NCBI GenBank assembly: GCA_020831485.1 | Contig: JAFIGG010000021.1 | Location: forward strand, 1 to 48,420 | Direction: 5' to 3' | Origin: Opitutales bacterium | Lineage (GTDB): Bacteria; Verrucomicrobiota; Verrucomicrobiia; Opitutales; Oceanipulchritudinaceae | Length of the DNA: 48,420 nt | In this document: positions 7,347-16,853 of the stretch, piece after piece | How the letters are laid out: each line of letters starts with the position of its first letter | Numbering within the stretch: position 1 is the stretch's first letter | Program-made: the position numbers and the translations under genes | The notes under the pieces: model-generated | Told to the model about the DNA's origin: nothing | The model's database searches: none | Seen by the model: only the letters and a program-made list of their open reading frames with translations

Positions 7347-10300
7347 ATGAACACCTCTTCCCGAGCCGATCCTTTTTCCCCATTCGGAGGTCTCCGTATA
7401 TTTTTGGAAGAACGTCAAAAATCCCGTCTCAGCGCCTACGAACACTGCAAGCACGACATCACAGAGCATTACAACATCGAACAAAACATCCTCGCCGGAG
7501 GCTATGGTTACCGGCAGATCCTCGAATTAGTGCAGAATGGCGCGGATGCGATTCTGGAAGCCTGTGAAGCCGGGGAGGACTCATCCCATGAAGGCCGGAT
7601 ACATGTGGCGTTGCGGAAAAACTGCCTTTACGTCGCGAACACGGGTGCGCCACTGAGTCCAGACGGATTGGATGCACTGCTTAGTTCTCATTCCTCCTCA
7701 AAACGCAAAAATCAGATCGGCAGATTCGGGATCGGGTTTAAGTCTTTGCTTCGTCTTGGAGGCAGAATCGATTTGATCAGCAAGGGGTCTGGGCTTATCC
7801 GCTTCGATCCGGCCCAATGCAGGGAAGAGTTGAAATCGCAATTCGGCGTGGAAAACGCCCCCGGCCTTAGAATGGCGTGGGCCATTGGAGATGCGAATAG
7901 GGAGCAGGATTCGTTTTTATCCGAATTCGATTGGGCGGAAACCATTGTGAGGGCAGAGGTCACTCAACAAAATCTAGCCGAACATCTATGTGCAGAGATC
8001 GAAGGCTTTCCAGCGGAGTTTCTTTTGTTTCTACCTGTAACCGTCTCACTGACCCTGGATTCGGGCGGAGATAATACTCTTCGGGATCTGCGACGGGAGA
8101 AAGAACGAGAGGTCATCATCCTTTATGATCGCTCGACAACCTCCCGCTGGAGAGTTTTCGAGGAACCAATGGTAGCGATCTCAGATCCCGCTGCACGTTC
8201 CGATGCCACCCACATCCATGCACGGAAAACCGTCCCAATAGCTTGGGCCCTTCCCATGGACAGCAAACGAGAAGAGGCTGGCCGTTTCTGGGCCTTCTTT
8301 CCGACCCACACGCCAACCTATTTCCCCGGTATCCTCAATGCTCCTTGGAAACTGAATAATGACCGTAACGCAATTATTGGTGGAGCATGGAACGATGAGC
8401 TGATGAGGAAAGCGGCTGACCTCATCGGCAAGGTTTTGCCAAAGCTTGCCACGGAAGATGATCCGGGACGGATTCTTGACGCATATCCCCGGCAATTGGA
8501 ACGGGCTGATGACGATGCCGCACAACTGGTTAACGCCGTTTGGGCGTTGTTGGAGGAGAAAGCGGTCTTACCAGACGGCCATGGAGAGCTACGTCCGGTC
8601 CATGCCTTATGGCGACATCCTGAAACAAAAGCGGATATCCTGGAGAGGTGGAATGAGTTGGCTGATAAGGACGAACGCGCACAGTTTGTTCATCCCACTT
8701 GCCAGAAGGGCGTCCGGGCCAGTCGTATCAAGGTGCTCGCAGACCGGCTAAGATCCAACGCCGAGGGAACGAGCGATCAACCACAATTGAGTGTTTATAG
8801 TTCTGCTTCATGGTTTTCAGTCATCGCATCCGATGCTCCGCAGCACGCAATCAAGGTATTGGCTTTAGTTGAAACCTTTATGGAGCAGTGCGAAAACTGG
8901 CGCTGGAATCGACTACGTCCCGATCTAAAAATAGTCCCTACGCCCACCGGTGAATTACTCCCACCGGGAAAGCTCGTCCTCGCCAAAGACCAAGTCGGCG
9001 TTCCCGAGGGTAGATTCATCGTTCACCCCTTACTCCTTGAAGATGACGAGTCGCTCCGTCGCCTAAAGGAGGTTCTGGAGATTGCCCCCTTGGACGACGA
9101 TACTTGGACAACGGTTTTGCAGGATGCTTTAGCTGGTGCAGGGGACTGGACGGAGTTCTGGAATAAATTAAGGACGGCTCCCGAGGTGGTCCGAAAGAAT
9201 TTCGTAAAACGGCAAGGTGGAAAAATCCGTGTGCGACGAAATGACGGCGAATGGGTCTCCGCCAACGATGCCTTACTTCCGGGTGTGCTAGTGAATACTA
9301 ACGATACCGCCAATGCCCACATCCTCATAGATCTGGAGTTTCACCAGAAGCATGAAACGGAACTGGAGCTTTTGGGGGTGAGGGCTTCGGCAGGTGGTTG
9401 GGTGGAAGCAGATCACGACTCTCAATTCCTTTCCGCATGGCTCAAGTCATGTCGCCGAGAATATAAGAACACTTACGACAACTCCGCTTCCTGGAAATAC
9501 CTACTGGCCTTCAACTTGAAAATGCCGGGGGGGTGGGAATTCCTTCCTCGCTTGAAAGGTGCGGCAAAGAGCAGGCTTACTTGTCACTTCCTTGCCTCTT
9601 TGACCGCTAAGGAATGCGTAGAGGGAGTTCGGTTTGGCCATCGAACCAGCAATCATTATCCGGAAATTTGCGTTCGTCACCCACTTCAAGAGTTTCTCCT
9701 ACAATATGGCGCGTTCCTCATCGGAGAAGATGCAGTTCCATTGGCGGTGGTGGTGGCTAGAATGGATGAACCAGCCCTCGCCCTCCTACCGGAATGGAGG
9801 GATATCCGGGACCTGGTAGAGTCTTTGGCGACAACGGACGGGCATACCGGCGAAGGTGCAGAAACGTTCTGGCTAGCACTCATTGGCGCACTTACAGCCC
9901 AGAAACCAGTTGAAGACGATTCACTGGAGGTGCTCTGGGCTAGTGCGGCACAGGGTGGGTGCGTTCCCGAATCATTACAAGGACCCGCCGGTGCGGTCTC
10001 GCTTGAGGAAATTTACGTAACGACCTCCTCGGATCTCGCTCGTCGAGCAAGAAATAGAGACCGGATCGTGCTCGCACTTGATCACGATACCGCTCAGACG
10101 TGGCTGCAGAAGGGTGCACGCGACTTGGCCGAGTTGCTCCAACCTGAGTGGGAGGATCATTCCTCAGGATCAGCTGCTCTCCTGATCGAAGCGGTTCCTG
10201 AACTAAAAACCGTCATGTATGACGTAGCTGCAAGAACTGCGGTTTGTCGTCTTGTTGCTACGCTTTATCTGAAAATCAGTGATGCCCGTGAGCGTATTTC

Positions 10301-12104
10301 CTGCCTCCTTTGGGAGGACGTTTTGCTGCTTGATCAGGAGAGTATGGCATCACTGCCGCGTTCGGATCGCCTGCGGGTGTTGCTCGGTGAGATCGCTGCA
10401 ACAGGGTGGCTGAATTGTCCGCTCGTTGAAGCGTTGGATAAACTTGCCGATTCCCAAGTTGAACAGCTCCGTGAGCATGTGGCTGCGGGTGCGACACTGG
10501 CGGAGAAGCTCAGGCGCGCAGTTGGAGAAAGACGAGAGCCTCTACTGGAAGCACTTGCTGGATTGGGCCAGATGGACTTTGTCGTGTCGTGTGATCTGGG
10601 TAAACTCGCAGACTTAGTGCTGGCGCAACTCGGGCCGACTACTCTAAGCGTGCTACAAAATACGCTCGATGCGGAAGGCCTGCACCCGCCGGGCCGCTGG
10701 AATACGGCAGAAGCGCGGAGTTTCGTCGCAAGCATTGGCTTCCCCGAAGTATTCGCCACATCGCCCGTTACCAGACGTGATCCTGAAGAGATCATTAATG
10801 GGCCGATTCACTTGCCTCCGTTGCACCCATTTCAGCAAGACGTGTTCGATGGTGTAAGCAGCTTGTTGAAAAGCCCTGCTCCTCGCCGCCGGGCGGTCAT
10901 AAGCCTGCCCACTGGTGGCGGCAAAACGAGGGTGACGGTTCAGGCTGCGGTCGAGCTAATTTTGCATCCTGAATCAACCGAGCGCAGTGTGTTGTGGATC
11001 GCGCAGTCCGACGAACTTTGCGAACAAGCGGTTCAATCTTTTCGGCAGGTTTGGATCAATCGAGGTTCAGAGAAAACCGATTTGCGGGTTATTCGGCTTT
11101 GGGGCAGCAATCCTTATCCGGCTCCGGCAACCGGTGGACAGCCTGTTGTTGTGGTCGCTTCTATTCAGACACTGAACAGCAGGATGGGCCGCGAAGAATT
11201 GGAGTGGCTTAAGAAGCCGGGACTGGTTATTGTCGATGAGTGTCACCATGCAATAGCTCCCAGCTACACCGGATTGCTGCGGTGGCTCGATGCCGACGGT
11301 CGACCCAGAAATGAAGCGCTGGAGTTTGAACCACCTATTATCGGATTGAGCGCGACTCCCTTCAGATCGGACGACGAGGAAAGTCATCGTCTTGCCAGGC
11401 GGTTTGACAATCGCTGGTTGCCGGAACAACAGGAAGATCTCTACGTTCAGCTCCAGGAAACCGGCGTGTTATCCCGATCTACTTATCGTTCCCTCGAATC
11501 GGGCTCAGGTTTATTGGAGAACGAAGCGGATGAAATGGGGCGGCTGGAAGATTCATGGGATGGCCCCGAATTCAATCAACTGATTGAGTTGATCAACCAA
11601 CGCCTGGCAAAGGATTCGGCCCGAAGTGAGCGAATCTTGGAATACATTCAATCATCGGATGAAAGGTCGATTCTTCTTTTCGCAAATTCGGTCGACCACG
11701 CCGGAGAAATGGCTGCCCGTCTTAACCTTGCCGGGATCTCCGCAGCAGCCGTCAGCGGAGGAACGGCCCGTTCCTCGCGACGCTATTTCATCGACCGCTT
11801 TCAACGTGGTAAAATACGGGTTCTTTGTAATCACAGCGTCTTAACCACAGGATTCGATGCACCAAAGGTGGACATGGTGCTGATCGCCAGACAGGTATTC
11901 AGCCCTGTCCGCTACATGCAGATGGTCGGCCGAGGGCTCCGAGGAGAAGCAAATGGCGGAACGGCATTCTGTAGCATCGTTACCGTGATGGATAACCTTG
12001 GACGATTTCGCAGCCGGCATCCTTACAACTATTGCAAGCAGTATTTTGAAAAACTGACCTCCGTAGAAGGTGCAGAATCCGTAAGACAGATTTCTAATTT
12101 ATGA
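7347..12104 (+). CDS. Hsp90-like (sacsin-type) ATPase domain fused to a superfamily 2 helicase
   Basis: This protein has 1585 residues from ATG 7347; an in-frame GTG at 7305 would add 14 but lies inside the repeat. The N-terminus is a GHKL/Hsp90-like ATPase of sacsin type: N-box ILELVQNGADAI with N64, NTGAPLS, and the glycine box GRFGIGFK at 125-132. A long middle region (about 300-1150) lacks recognised motifs. The C-terminus is an SF2 helicase: Walker A PTGGGKT (K1193), motif II DECH (1297-1300), motif III LSATPF and motif VI QMVGRGLRG (from Q1525). The fold suggests an ATP-driven DNA-remodelling or sensing machine. It ends in an ATGA overlap with the RecD-like gene. I cannot assign it to a named defence system. 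Confidence 0.85.
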   Translation: MNTSSRADPFSPFGGLRIFLEERQKSRLSAYEHCKHDITEHYNIEQNILAGGYGYRQILELVQNGADAILEACEAGEDSSHEGRIHVALRKNCLYVANTGAPLSPDGLDALLSSHSSSKRKNQIGRFGIGFKSLLRLGGRIDLISKGSGLIRFDPAQCREELKSQFGVENAPGLRMAWAIGDANREQDSFLSEFDWAETIVRAEVTQQNLAEHLCAEIEGFPAEFLLFLPVTVSLTLDSGGDNTLRDLRREKEREVIILYDRSTTSRWRVFEEPMVAISDPAARSDATHIHARKTVPIAWALPMDSKREEAGRFWAFFPTHTPTYFPGILNAPWKLNNDRNAIIGGAWNDELMRKAADLIGKVLPKLATEDDPGRILDAYPRQLERADDDAAQLVNAVWALLEEKAVLPDGHGELRPVHALWRHPETKADILERWNELADKDERAQFVHPTCQKGVRASRIKVLADRLRSNAEGTSDQPQLSVYSSASWFSVIASDAPQHAIKVLALVETFMEQCENWRWNRLRPDLKIVPTPTGELLPPGKLVLAKDQVGVPEGRFIVHPLLLEDDESLRRLKEVLEIAPLDDDTWTTVLQDALAGAGDWTEFWNKLRTAPEVVRKNFVKRQGGKIRVRRNDGEWVSANDALLPGVLVNTNDTANAHILIDLEFHQKHETELELLGVRASAGGWVEADHDSQFLSAWLKSCRREYKNTYDNSASWKYLLAFNLKMPGGWEFLPRLKGAAKSRLTCHFLASLTAKECVEGVRFGHRTSNHYPEICVRHPLQEFLLQYGAFLIGEDAVPLAVVVARMDEPALALLPEWRDIRDLVESLATTDGHTGEGAETFWLALIGALTAQKPVEDDSLEVLWASAAQGGCVPESLQGPAGAVSLEEIYVTTSSDLARRARNRDRIVLALDHDTAQTWLQKGARDLAELLQPEWEDHSSGSAALLIEAVPELKTVMYDVAARTAVCRLVATLYLKISDARERISCLLWEDVLLLDQESMASLPRSDRLRVLLGEIAATGWLNCPLVEALDKLADSQVEQLREHVAAGATLAEKLRRAVGERREPLLEALAGLGQMDFVVSCDLGKLADLVLAQLGPTTLSVLQNTLDAEGLHPPGRWNTAEARSFVASIGFPEVFATSPVTRRDPEEIINGPIHLPPLHPFQQDVFDGVSSLLKSPAPRRRAVISLPTGGGKTRVTVQAAVELILHPESTERSVLWIAQSDELCEQAVQSFRQVWINRGSEKTDLRVIRLWGSNPYPAPATGGQPVVVVASIQTLNSRMGREELEWLKKPGLVIVDECHHAIAPSYTGLLRWLDADGRPRNEALEFEPPIIGLSATPFRSDDEESHRLARRFDNRWLPEQQEDLYVQLQETGVLSRSTYRSLESGSGLLENEADEMGRLEDSWDGPEFNQLIELINQRLAKDSARSERILEYIQSSDERSILLFANSVDHAGEMAARLNLAGISAAAVSGGTARSSRRYFIDRFQRGKIRVLCNHSVLTTGFDAPKVDMVLIARQVFSPVRYMQMVGRGLRGEANGGTAFCSIVTVMDNLGRFRSRHPYNYCKQYFEKLTSVEGAESVRQISNL

Positions 12105-12283
12105 AAGTCACCCAACACCTCACCCTCCGCGTAGCCTGGCACGATGCAAAATGGGCGGGCACCGTCTGTAACGCTCCTTCCAAGAATTCATTTTGCGTGA
12201 TGCTCGACCGTGTTCGGGAAGAACGGGACGACGCGGCCGAAGATGCTCTGAGTGGCAAGGACTGGAGTGAATTGACTCCGGAA
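12101..12283 (+). repeat. Direct repeat, right copy (start of the intact RecD-like gene)
   Basis: This is the right-hand copy of the repeat at 7154-7335. It keeps the open frame, whereas the left copy lacks one base and stops. Recombination between the copies would remove the helicase gene and leave an unknown gene coupled to an almost normal RecD-like gene. Confidence 0.9.
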
Positions 12284-15200
12284 CAGCTTCCTCCCTGCAA
12301 AGCGGAATCGGGTGTATTCATGAATCCTCATCCCTGGTTTCGCCGCTTCAAACATCCCTACGCGGATAACAAGAAATGTGCGGCCACACACGGGGGGATG
12401 AAGGAACGGTTGGTTCAGGTTCCTCCCTTCACAGCGATTGCTGTGCCTTTTCATTGGATGCTTGCGCGGGAGCAAGACGCGATTGATGGTCGCCTGCCGG
12501 TTCCAATGCCATCCGATGAAAAGGCCCCTTTTGTTTCTCCATGGGTTTTTGGGAAGGAGCGGCAGTGCGCTCTGACTGAACATGTATTCGGAAAACTGTC
12601 CGAGCAGGAGTCGCTCGTCTTCTTTTACACCAAAGAAGGCCATCCTCTAGGCGAGGGGATTCGGCGGCTGGTGGTCGGGGTCGGCAACATCACCAAAGTC
12701 GGAAAGCTTCAGCGTTATGACTCTGAAAAGGGCACCGGCTATCCCCTTTGGGACCGCCTCATTAGCCACAGTATCCGCCCAGATGGCGAACAGGGTTTTC
12801 TACTGCCCTATCATGAGTATCTTGAAGCGACTGGCGACCCCGAAAAGGACTCCCGTAGACGCGAGCTACTGAAAGAAATCGTGGTCGAGCCCGATGCTTC
12901 GCACCAGATTTCATTTTCCTACGGCTCCGAGGTTACGCGCGGCGATGTTGCGTTGTCGGTGTTGGTTCGATGCCTGAAAGCCGTTCAAAAAATCCGCGAG
13001 CATGGCATTGCCAAGGGCCCGTGGCAGGCACGGGAAGATTGGTTGAATCGTCAGCTCGCCGCAGCGTGGAAGGATCGGGGTGCTTTCCCTGGCACCGGCT
13101 CGGCACTTGAGGCGTTAGGCATGCGCTTGGGGACCGCCTTGGTCATGGAAATGCGCGCGGCAGGAACATTGACCGCAGAGCAAAATCCGTGGCCGGTCGT
13201 GGCCGGTGTTTTAGAAGGAAAATCCCCACCGCCACAAAGAGCCTACGAGCCTGACCTTCGCAATATTTGTCCGGTTTGGAGAGCCCTTCCGGATGAGCGA
13301 CGCGTGCTCCTGCAGCTCCTTTCACGCTTTGATCTGACCCCCGACCAGGCAACCCGCTTCTTCGACCCGTCCAAGAGACGGGACAGCCTATCTCCCTATC
13401 CCTCGGACAAAGAGATAATCGAAAACCCCTACCTCCTGGCCGAAAGCGACATCGGCACTTTCACCGAAAGTCCTGTATCAATGACAACGATTGACCGCGG
13501 GCTGTTGCCGGATGAAATGGCCGCTGGCGGTGATCCAGTCCCGGCTCCAAGCCATGTTGAAACGCCAACGGACCCTCGTCGGGTGAGGTGCGCTTTGGTG
13601 GGCGTCCTGAGGAGTGCAGCAGAAAACGGGGACAGTCTTTTGAGCCTCGCCGATTGTCAGGATCGCCTGGCAAAGCTGGATACCAAGCATACCATTCAGG
13701 TGACCACGGATTGGTTGAGGGGGCACATTGCTTTCGTCGGCAATCGGGTCCGCTACGAGGTACTCGACCCTGATGGCACGAATACACACTCAGTGGAAAC
13801 CTTACAGTTGGACGAACTTGCAAAACGCGAAGATCGCCTTCGAAGAGTGCTCAAAGCACGGGTATTGAAGCCGGTGCCTTCCCTTGCCGTAAACTGGACC
13901 GACCTGCTTATTAAAGCCATTCGGGACAGTGGCAATCAAGTCGACCTGGCAAATGATCGCCACAAACAGGCGCTTGCCGAACAGGCTCATGCCTTGGAGA
14001 ACATCACGACCCGACGGTTGTCCGTTCTCATTGGTCAAGCGGGCACTGGAAAAACCTCCGCCGTTGGTGCCTTGGTGGAGTGCGAGCCCTTGCTCAAGGA
14101 GGGAATACTGCTCCTGGCACCGACAGGAAAGGCGCGCGTCCGCTTGTCGAGCGCGACCAAAGGCACCGAAGCCAACACGATTGCCCAATTCCTTTATTCC
14201 TTGGGGCGTTACGACGGCAGTCGACAGCGTCCACGTTTTGGAGACGAGAATCCTCAGGCAAAGAAGTACAGTGGCGCACAGACTATAGTCATCGACGAGG
14301 CATCGATGCTCACGATGGATTACCTCCAAGCCATCCTCGACGCAATCGATATGGCCCACGTGAAACGAATCATCCTCGTAGGAGATCCCAACCAGCTGCC
14401 CCCCATCGGAGTTGGTAGGCCTTTTGTGGACCTTGTTTCCTTTCTCGAGAACGCCAAAACAGAGCCCGCAAAAGAAGCGCCTTCAGGCGCACTGGGACGT
14501 TTATCGGTGGAAGTGAGAACCCGAGGCGATGAAGCGTCGGATGCCCTGAGGCTGGCGTCGTGGTATACCAGTCAGCCGGTTGATGGACTGGCCGAAGCGG
14601 TGCTGAGCGAGATCGGGGAAAGGTCGGAGTTCAATGACCTTGAAATTGCTTTCTGGAAAACACCGGATGATCTGCGCAAAACGCTTCTTGCCCACTTCAA
14701 GAAACATCTAGGAATCCAGGGTCCAGAGGACGCTGATGGCTTCAATGCCGCTTTGGGCTTTATCGATGGAAATGTGTCCTTTGCCAATCCTGAAGGGGTT
14801 GAAAACTTTCAAATTTTATCGCCGGAGCGCGCACATCCTTACGGCGTTCATGACCTCAATCGGTGGATACAGAGCCTTTTTCGGGCCAGAGAATTGCGAA
14901 ACGCCCGCCAATACTACAAGAAGTCTTTGGGTGATGAAGATATTGTGATGAAGGACAAGGTCATCCAAGTCATTAACAAGAAGCTTCATGGTTTCGATTG
15001 GAAAAAACGCCAAAAGGAACAGCACTATATCGCAAACGGAGACATCGGTGCGGTCGGGCCCGAGAAAAATGGATACCTAAATGTAGCCTTTTCCGGAAAG
15101 CCCGATCTGACATTCGGCTATTCCGGAGCAGAGTTTGGGGAATTCGCCTCACCCCTGGAACTCGCTTACGCACTCACGATTCACAAGGCGCAAGGCAGTC

Positions 15201-15802
15201 AATTCGGGAAGGTCTTTGTCATTCTTCCGAAAAGCTCCCGATTGCTTTCGCGGGAGTTGCTTTATACTTCTCTGACGCGATCCAGGGACCAACTCGTTCT
15301 CCTGATCGAAGGCGACGATGCGGGGATTTTGCATGAACTCAGCAAGCCGGAACATTCCAACGCTGCCTGCCGCAACACGAACCTTTTTAGCGCCGTGGTC
15401 CGTAAGGCCCCGGACGAACCTCCGCATGCCGAGCACCTGATTCACCGAACTCTCAAAGGTCACATGGTGCGCAGTAAGTCTGAACTGATTATTGCGGATA
15501 AATTGTTCAGAGCGGATATCAAATACGACTACGAAAGGCCCTTGGATGGTTCGACTCGAAAAGGACGTATCTTTCCCGACTTCAGCTTCACTGACGCGGC
15601 GGGCGACTTGATCATCTGGGAACACTTTGGCCGAATGGATGATCCCCAGTATGTAAAAGGGCACGAGTGGAAAATGCGCTGGTATTCGGAGAATGGCTTT
15701 ACAAAGGGCGAGAATCTTTTTGTTACCGAGGAGACTTTGAACTCTGGTCTAGACTCCACTCAACTCGAGGGTGTTCTAGCAGAGATTCGGGAATTAATTT
15801 GA
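12101..15802 (+). CDS. RecD-like superfamily 1 helicase with extra N-terminal domain and nuclease-like C-terminus
   Basis: This 1233-residue protein has three parts. The first (about 1-130) holds W18, C23, C32 and a later LPPCKAESGVFM segment, and may bind metal. A central SF1B helicase of RecD/TraA type follows, with Walker A GQAGTGKT (645-652), Walker B VIDEAS (D732/E733), GDPNQLPPIG, THKAQGSQF-like motif V (read as TIHKAQGSQF) and LYTSLTRSRDQL motif VI. The C-terminal ~100 residues contain SKSELIIADKL, PDFSF (D1160) and IIWEHFG (E1174). These resemble a PD-(D/E)XK nuclease-like fold, although the usual lysine is not in the ExK place. Unwinding coupled to DNA cleavage is the likely activity. 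The start is set by ATGA overlap with the helicase gene. Confidence 0.85.
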   Translation: MKVTQHLTLRVAWHDAKWAGTVCNAPSKNSFCVMLDRVREERDDAAEDALSGKDWSELTPEQLPPCKAESGVFMNPHPWFRRFKHPYADNKKCAATHGGMKERLVQVPPFTAIAVPFHWMLAREQDAIDGRLPVPMPSDEKAPFVSPWVFGKERQCALTEHVFGKLSEQESLVFFYTKEGHPLGEGIRRLVVGVGNITKVGKLQRYDSEKGTGYPLWDRLISHSIRPDGEQGFLLPYHEYLEATGDPEKDSRRRELLKEIVVEPDASHQISFSYGSEVTRGDVALSVLVRCLKAVQKIREHGIAKGPWQAREDWLNRQLAAAWKDRGAFPGTGSALEALGMRLGTALVMEMRAAGTLTAEQNPWPVVAGVLEGKSPPPQRAYEPDLRNICPVWRALPDERRVLLQLLSRFDLTPDQATRFFDPSKRRDSLSPYPSDKEIIENPYLLAESDIGTFTESPVSMTTIDRGLLPDEMAAGGDPVPAPSHVETPTDPRRVRCALVGVLRSAAENGDSLLSLADCQDRLAKLDTKHTIQVTTDWLRGHIAFVGNRVRYEVLDPDGTNTHSVETLQLDELAKREDRLRRVLKARVLKPVPSLAVNWTDLLIKAIRDSGNQVDLANDRHKQALAEQAHALENITTRRLSVLIGQAGTGKTSAVGALVECEPLLKEGILLLAPTGKARVRLSSATKGTEANTIAQFLYSLGRYDGSRQRPRFGDENPQAKKYSGAQTIVIDEASMLTMDYLQAILDAIDMAHVKRIILVGDPNQLPPIGVGRPFVDLVSFLENAKTEPAKEAPSGALGRLSVEVRTRGDEASDALRLASWYTSQPVDGLAEAVLSEIGERSEFNDLEIAFWKTPDDLRKTLLAHFKKHLGIQGPEDADGFNAALGFIDGNVSFANPEGVENFQILSPERAHPYGVHDLNRWIQSLFRARELRNARQYYKKSLGDEDIVMKDKVIQVINKKLHGFDWKKRQKEQHYIANGDIGAVGPEKNGYLNVAFSGKPDLTFGYSGAEFGEFASPLELAYALTIHKAQGSQFGKVFVILPKSSRLLSRELLYTSLTRSRDQLVLLIEGDDAGILHELSKPEHSNAACRNTNLFSAVVRKAPDEPPHAEHLIHRTLKGHMVRSKSELIIADKLFRADIKYDYERPLDGSTRKGRIFPDFSFTDAAGDLIIWEHFGRMDDPQYVKGHEWKMRWYSENGFTKGENLFVTEETLNSGLDSTQLEGVLAEIRELI

Positions 15803-16273
15803 AGCGTGACACCATGGACTATCTTGATCCAAGAAAACAATCGTAATATCCTGACTATGAGCCAATTAAGATCGTTTCTCACGCGAGATGAGCCCTGGTC
15901 TGCCTAGTTTAAGGGCTTTGTGGAGAATATGGTTTCCGGCGGTCTCGGCGAAACCGCCCCACCCTTTGGTTGTGTGGGTTGCAGGACACAGCCGACACGG
16001 AGGTCGGCCCTCCAATTGGATTTCACGGTGGAGGGCCACATAATGGGCATAGCTTGACTTTGGTGGTGGGCTGGCTGACTATTTGTGGACTCGATGAATC
16101 AAACGATAATTGTGCTTTTCAGACTGGTTCGCGGAGCATTCAGTCTGCTGTTTGCGCAGACAGCCCGTTGAACTTTTTGGATAAGGGATAGAGCCGCCAA
16201 TTCTATCTCCTGTTTCTGTTTGGCTGAATTGGTTTCCTGACTGGGAGGTTCCGGCAGGTTTTAGGAGTTATTC
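15803..16273. other. Repeat-like intergenic region
   Basis: No convincing gene is seen in these 471 bases. Two palindromic pieces stand out. GGCGGT (15938-15943) pairs with ACCGCC (15953-15958) and sits within a GGTTTC/GAAACC frame. GGCCCTCCA (about 16006-16014) pairs with TGGAGGGCC (about 16029-16037). Neither is followed by a T-run, so they look like extragenic repeat modules rather than clean terminators. The region separates the defence operon from the UPF0316 gene. A short frame at 15970-16191 crosses these palindromes and is not credible. Confidence 0.55.
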
Positions 16274-16849
16274 ATGTTTGCGTTTGATTTTGTTGCATGG
16301 GTTTTGGTGCCCATACTGATATTTGTTGCCAAGATGGTGGATGTGAGTTTGGCGACAGTTCGACATATTCTCATCTACAAGGGTATGAAACGGATTGTTC
16401 CCGTTCTCGCCTTTGTTGAAGTGACTATCTGGCTGATAGCCATTACCCAGGTGATGCAAAACCTGAACAACCTAGCCTGTGTGCTTGCCTGGTCGGGAGG
16501 CTTTGCCGCTGGAACCTACGCAGGTATGTGGATCGAGGAAAAACTGGCTCTGGGTTATCAACTGATGCGGGTTATTTCCGATAAAAACTCGACGACTCTG
16601 GAACAGGCTTTAAGAGCGAGCGATTTCGGCGTCACAACCGTCGATGCCACGGGCAGCAAAGGTCATGTTCGGGTCTACCTGCTGATCTTCGAGCGCAAGC
16701 GCCTCGCCGAGCTCACTCGAATCCTTACAGACATGGAGCCAGTCCCGTTCTACACAATTGAAGACGTAAAGAGCGTCGAGCAACGTCCCTGGATGAAGAA
16801 CCTGACTCCTGGAACCTTCGCATTCGAAGGAGACCTTAAGCGGAAGTAA
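16274..16849 (+). CDS. UPF0316 family membrane protein (DUF2179/DUF5698)
   Basis: This 191-residue protein has three N-terminal membrane segments (about residues 7-24, 39-58 and 66-86) with the family hallmark VDVSLATVRHILIYKGMKR. A cytoplasmic DUF2179 domain follows, seen in GVTTVDATGSKGHVRVYLLIFERKR and the later FYTIEDVKSV segment. Length and order match UPF0316. The molecular role is not known; the C-terminal fold suggests ligand binding at the membrane. AGGAG about 7 bases before the ATG supports the start. It appears monocistronic, flanked by repeat-rich DNA on both sides. Confidence 0.88.
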   Translation: MFAFDFVAWVLVPILIFVAKMVDVSLATVRHILIYKGMKRIVPVLAFVEVTIWLIAITQVMQNLNNLACVLAWSGGFAAGTYAGMWIEEKLALGYQLMRVISDKNSTTLEQALRASDFGVTTVDATGSKGHVRVYLLIFERKRLAELTRILTDMEPVPFYTIEDVKSVEQRPWMKNLTPGTFAFEGDLKRK

Positions 16850-16853
16850 GTAC

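Noticed and set aside
1-15802. Retron built around the PtuAB-like pair
   Set aside because: No reverse transcriptase gene is present and no retron-like structured RNA was seen beside the pair.
15970-16191. 73-residue open frame in the spacer
   Set aside because: It crosses two palindromes, has no start signal and an unnatural composition; treated as non-coding.
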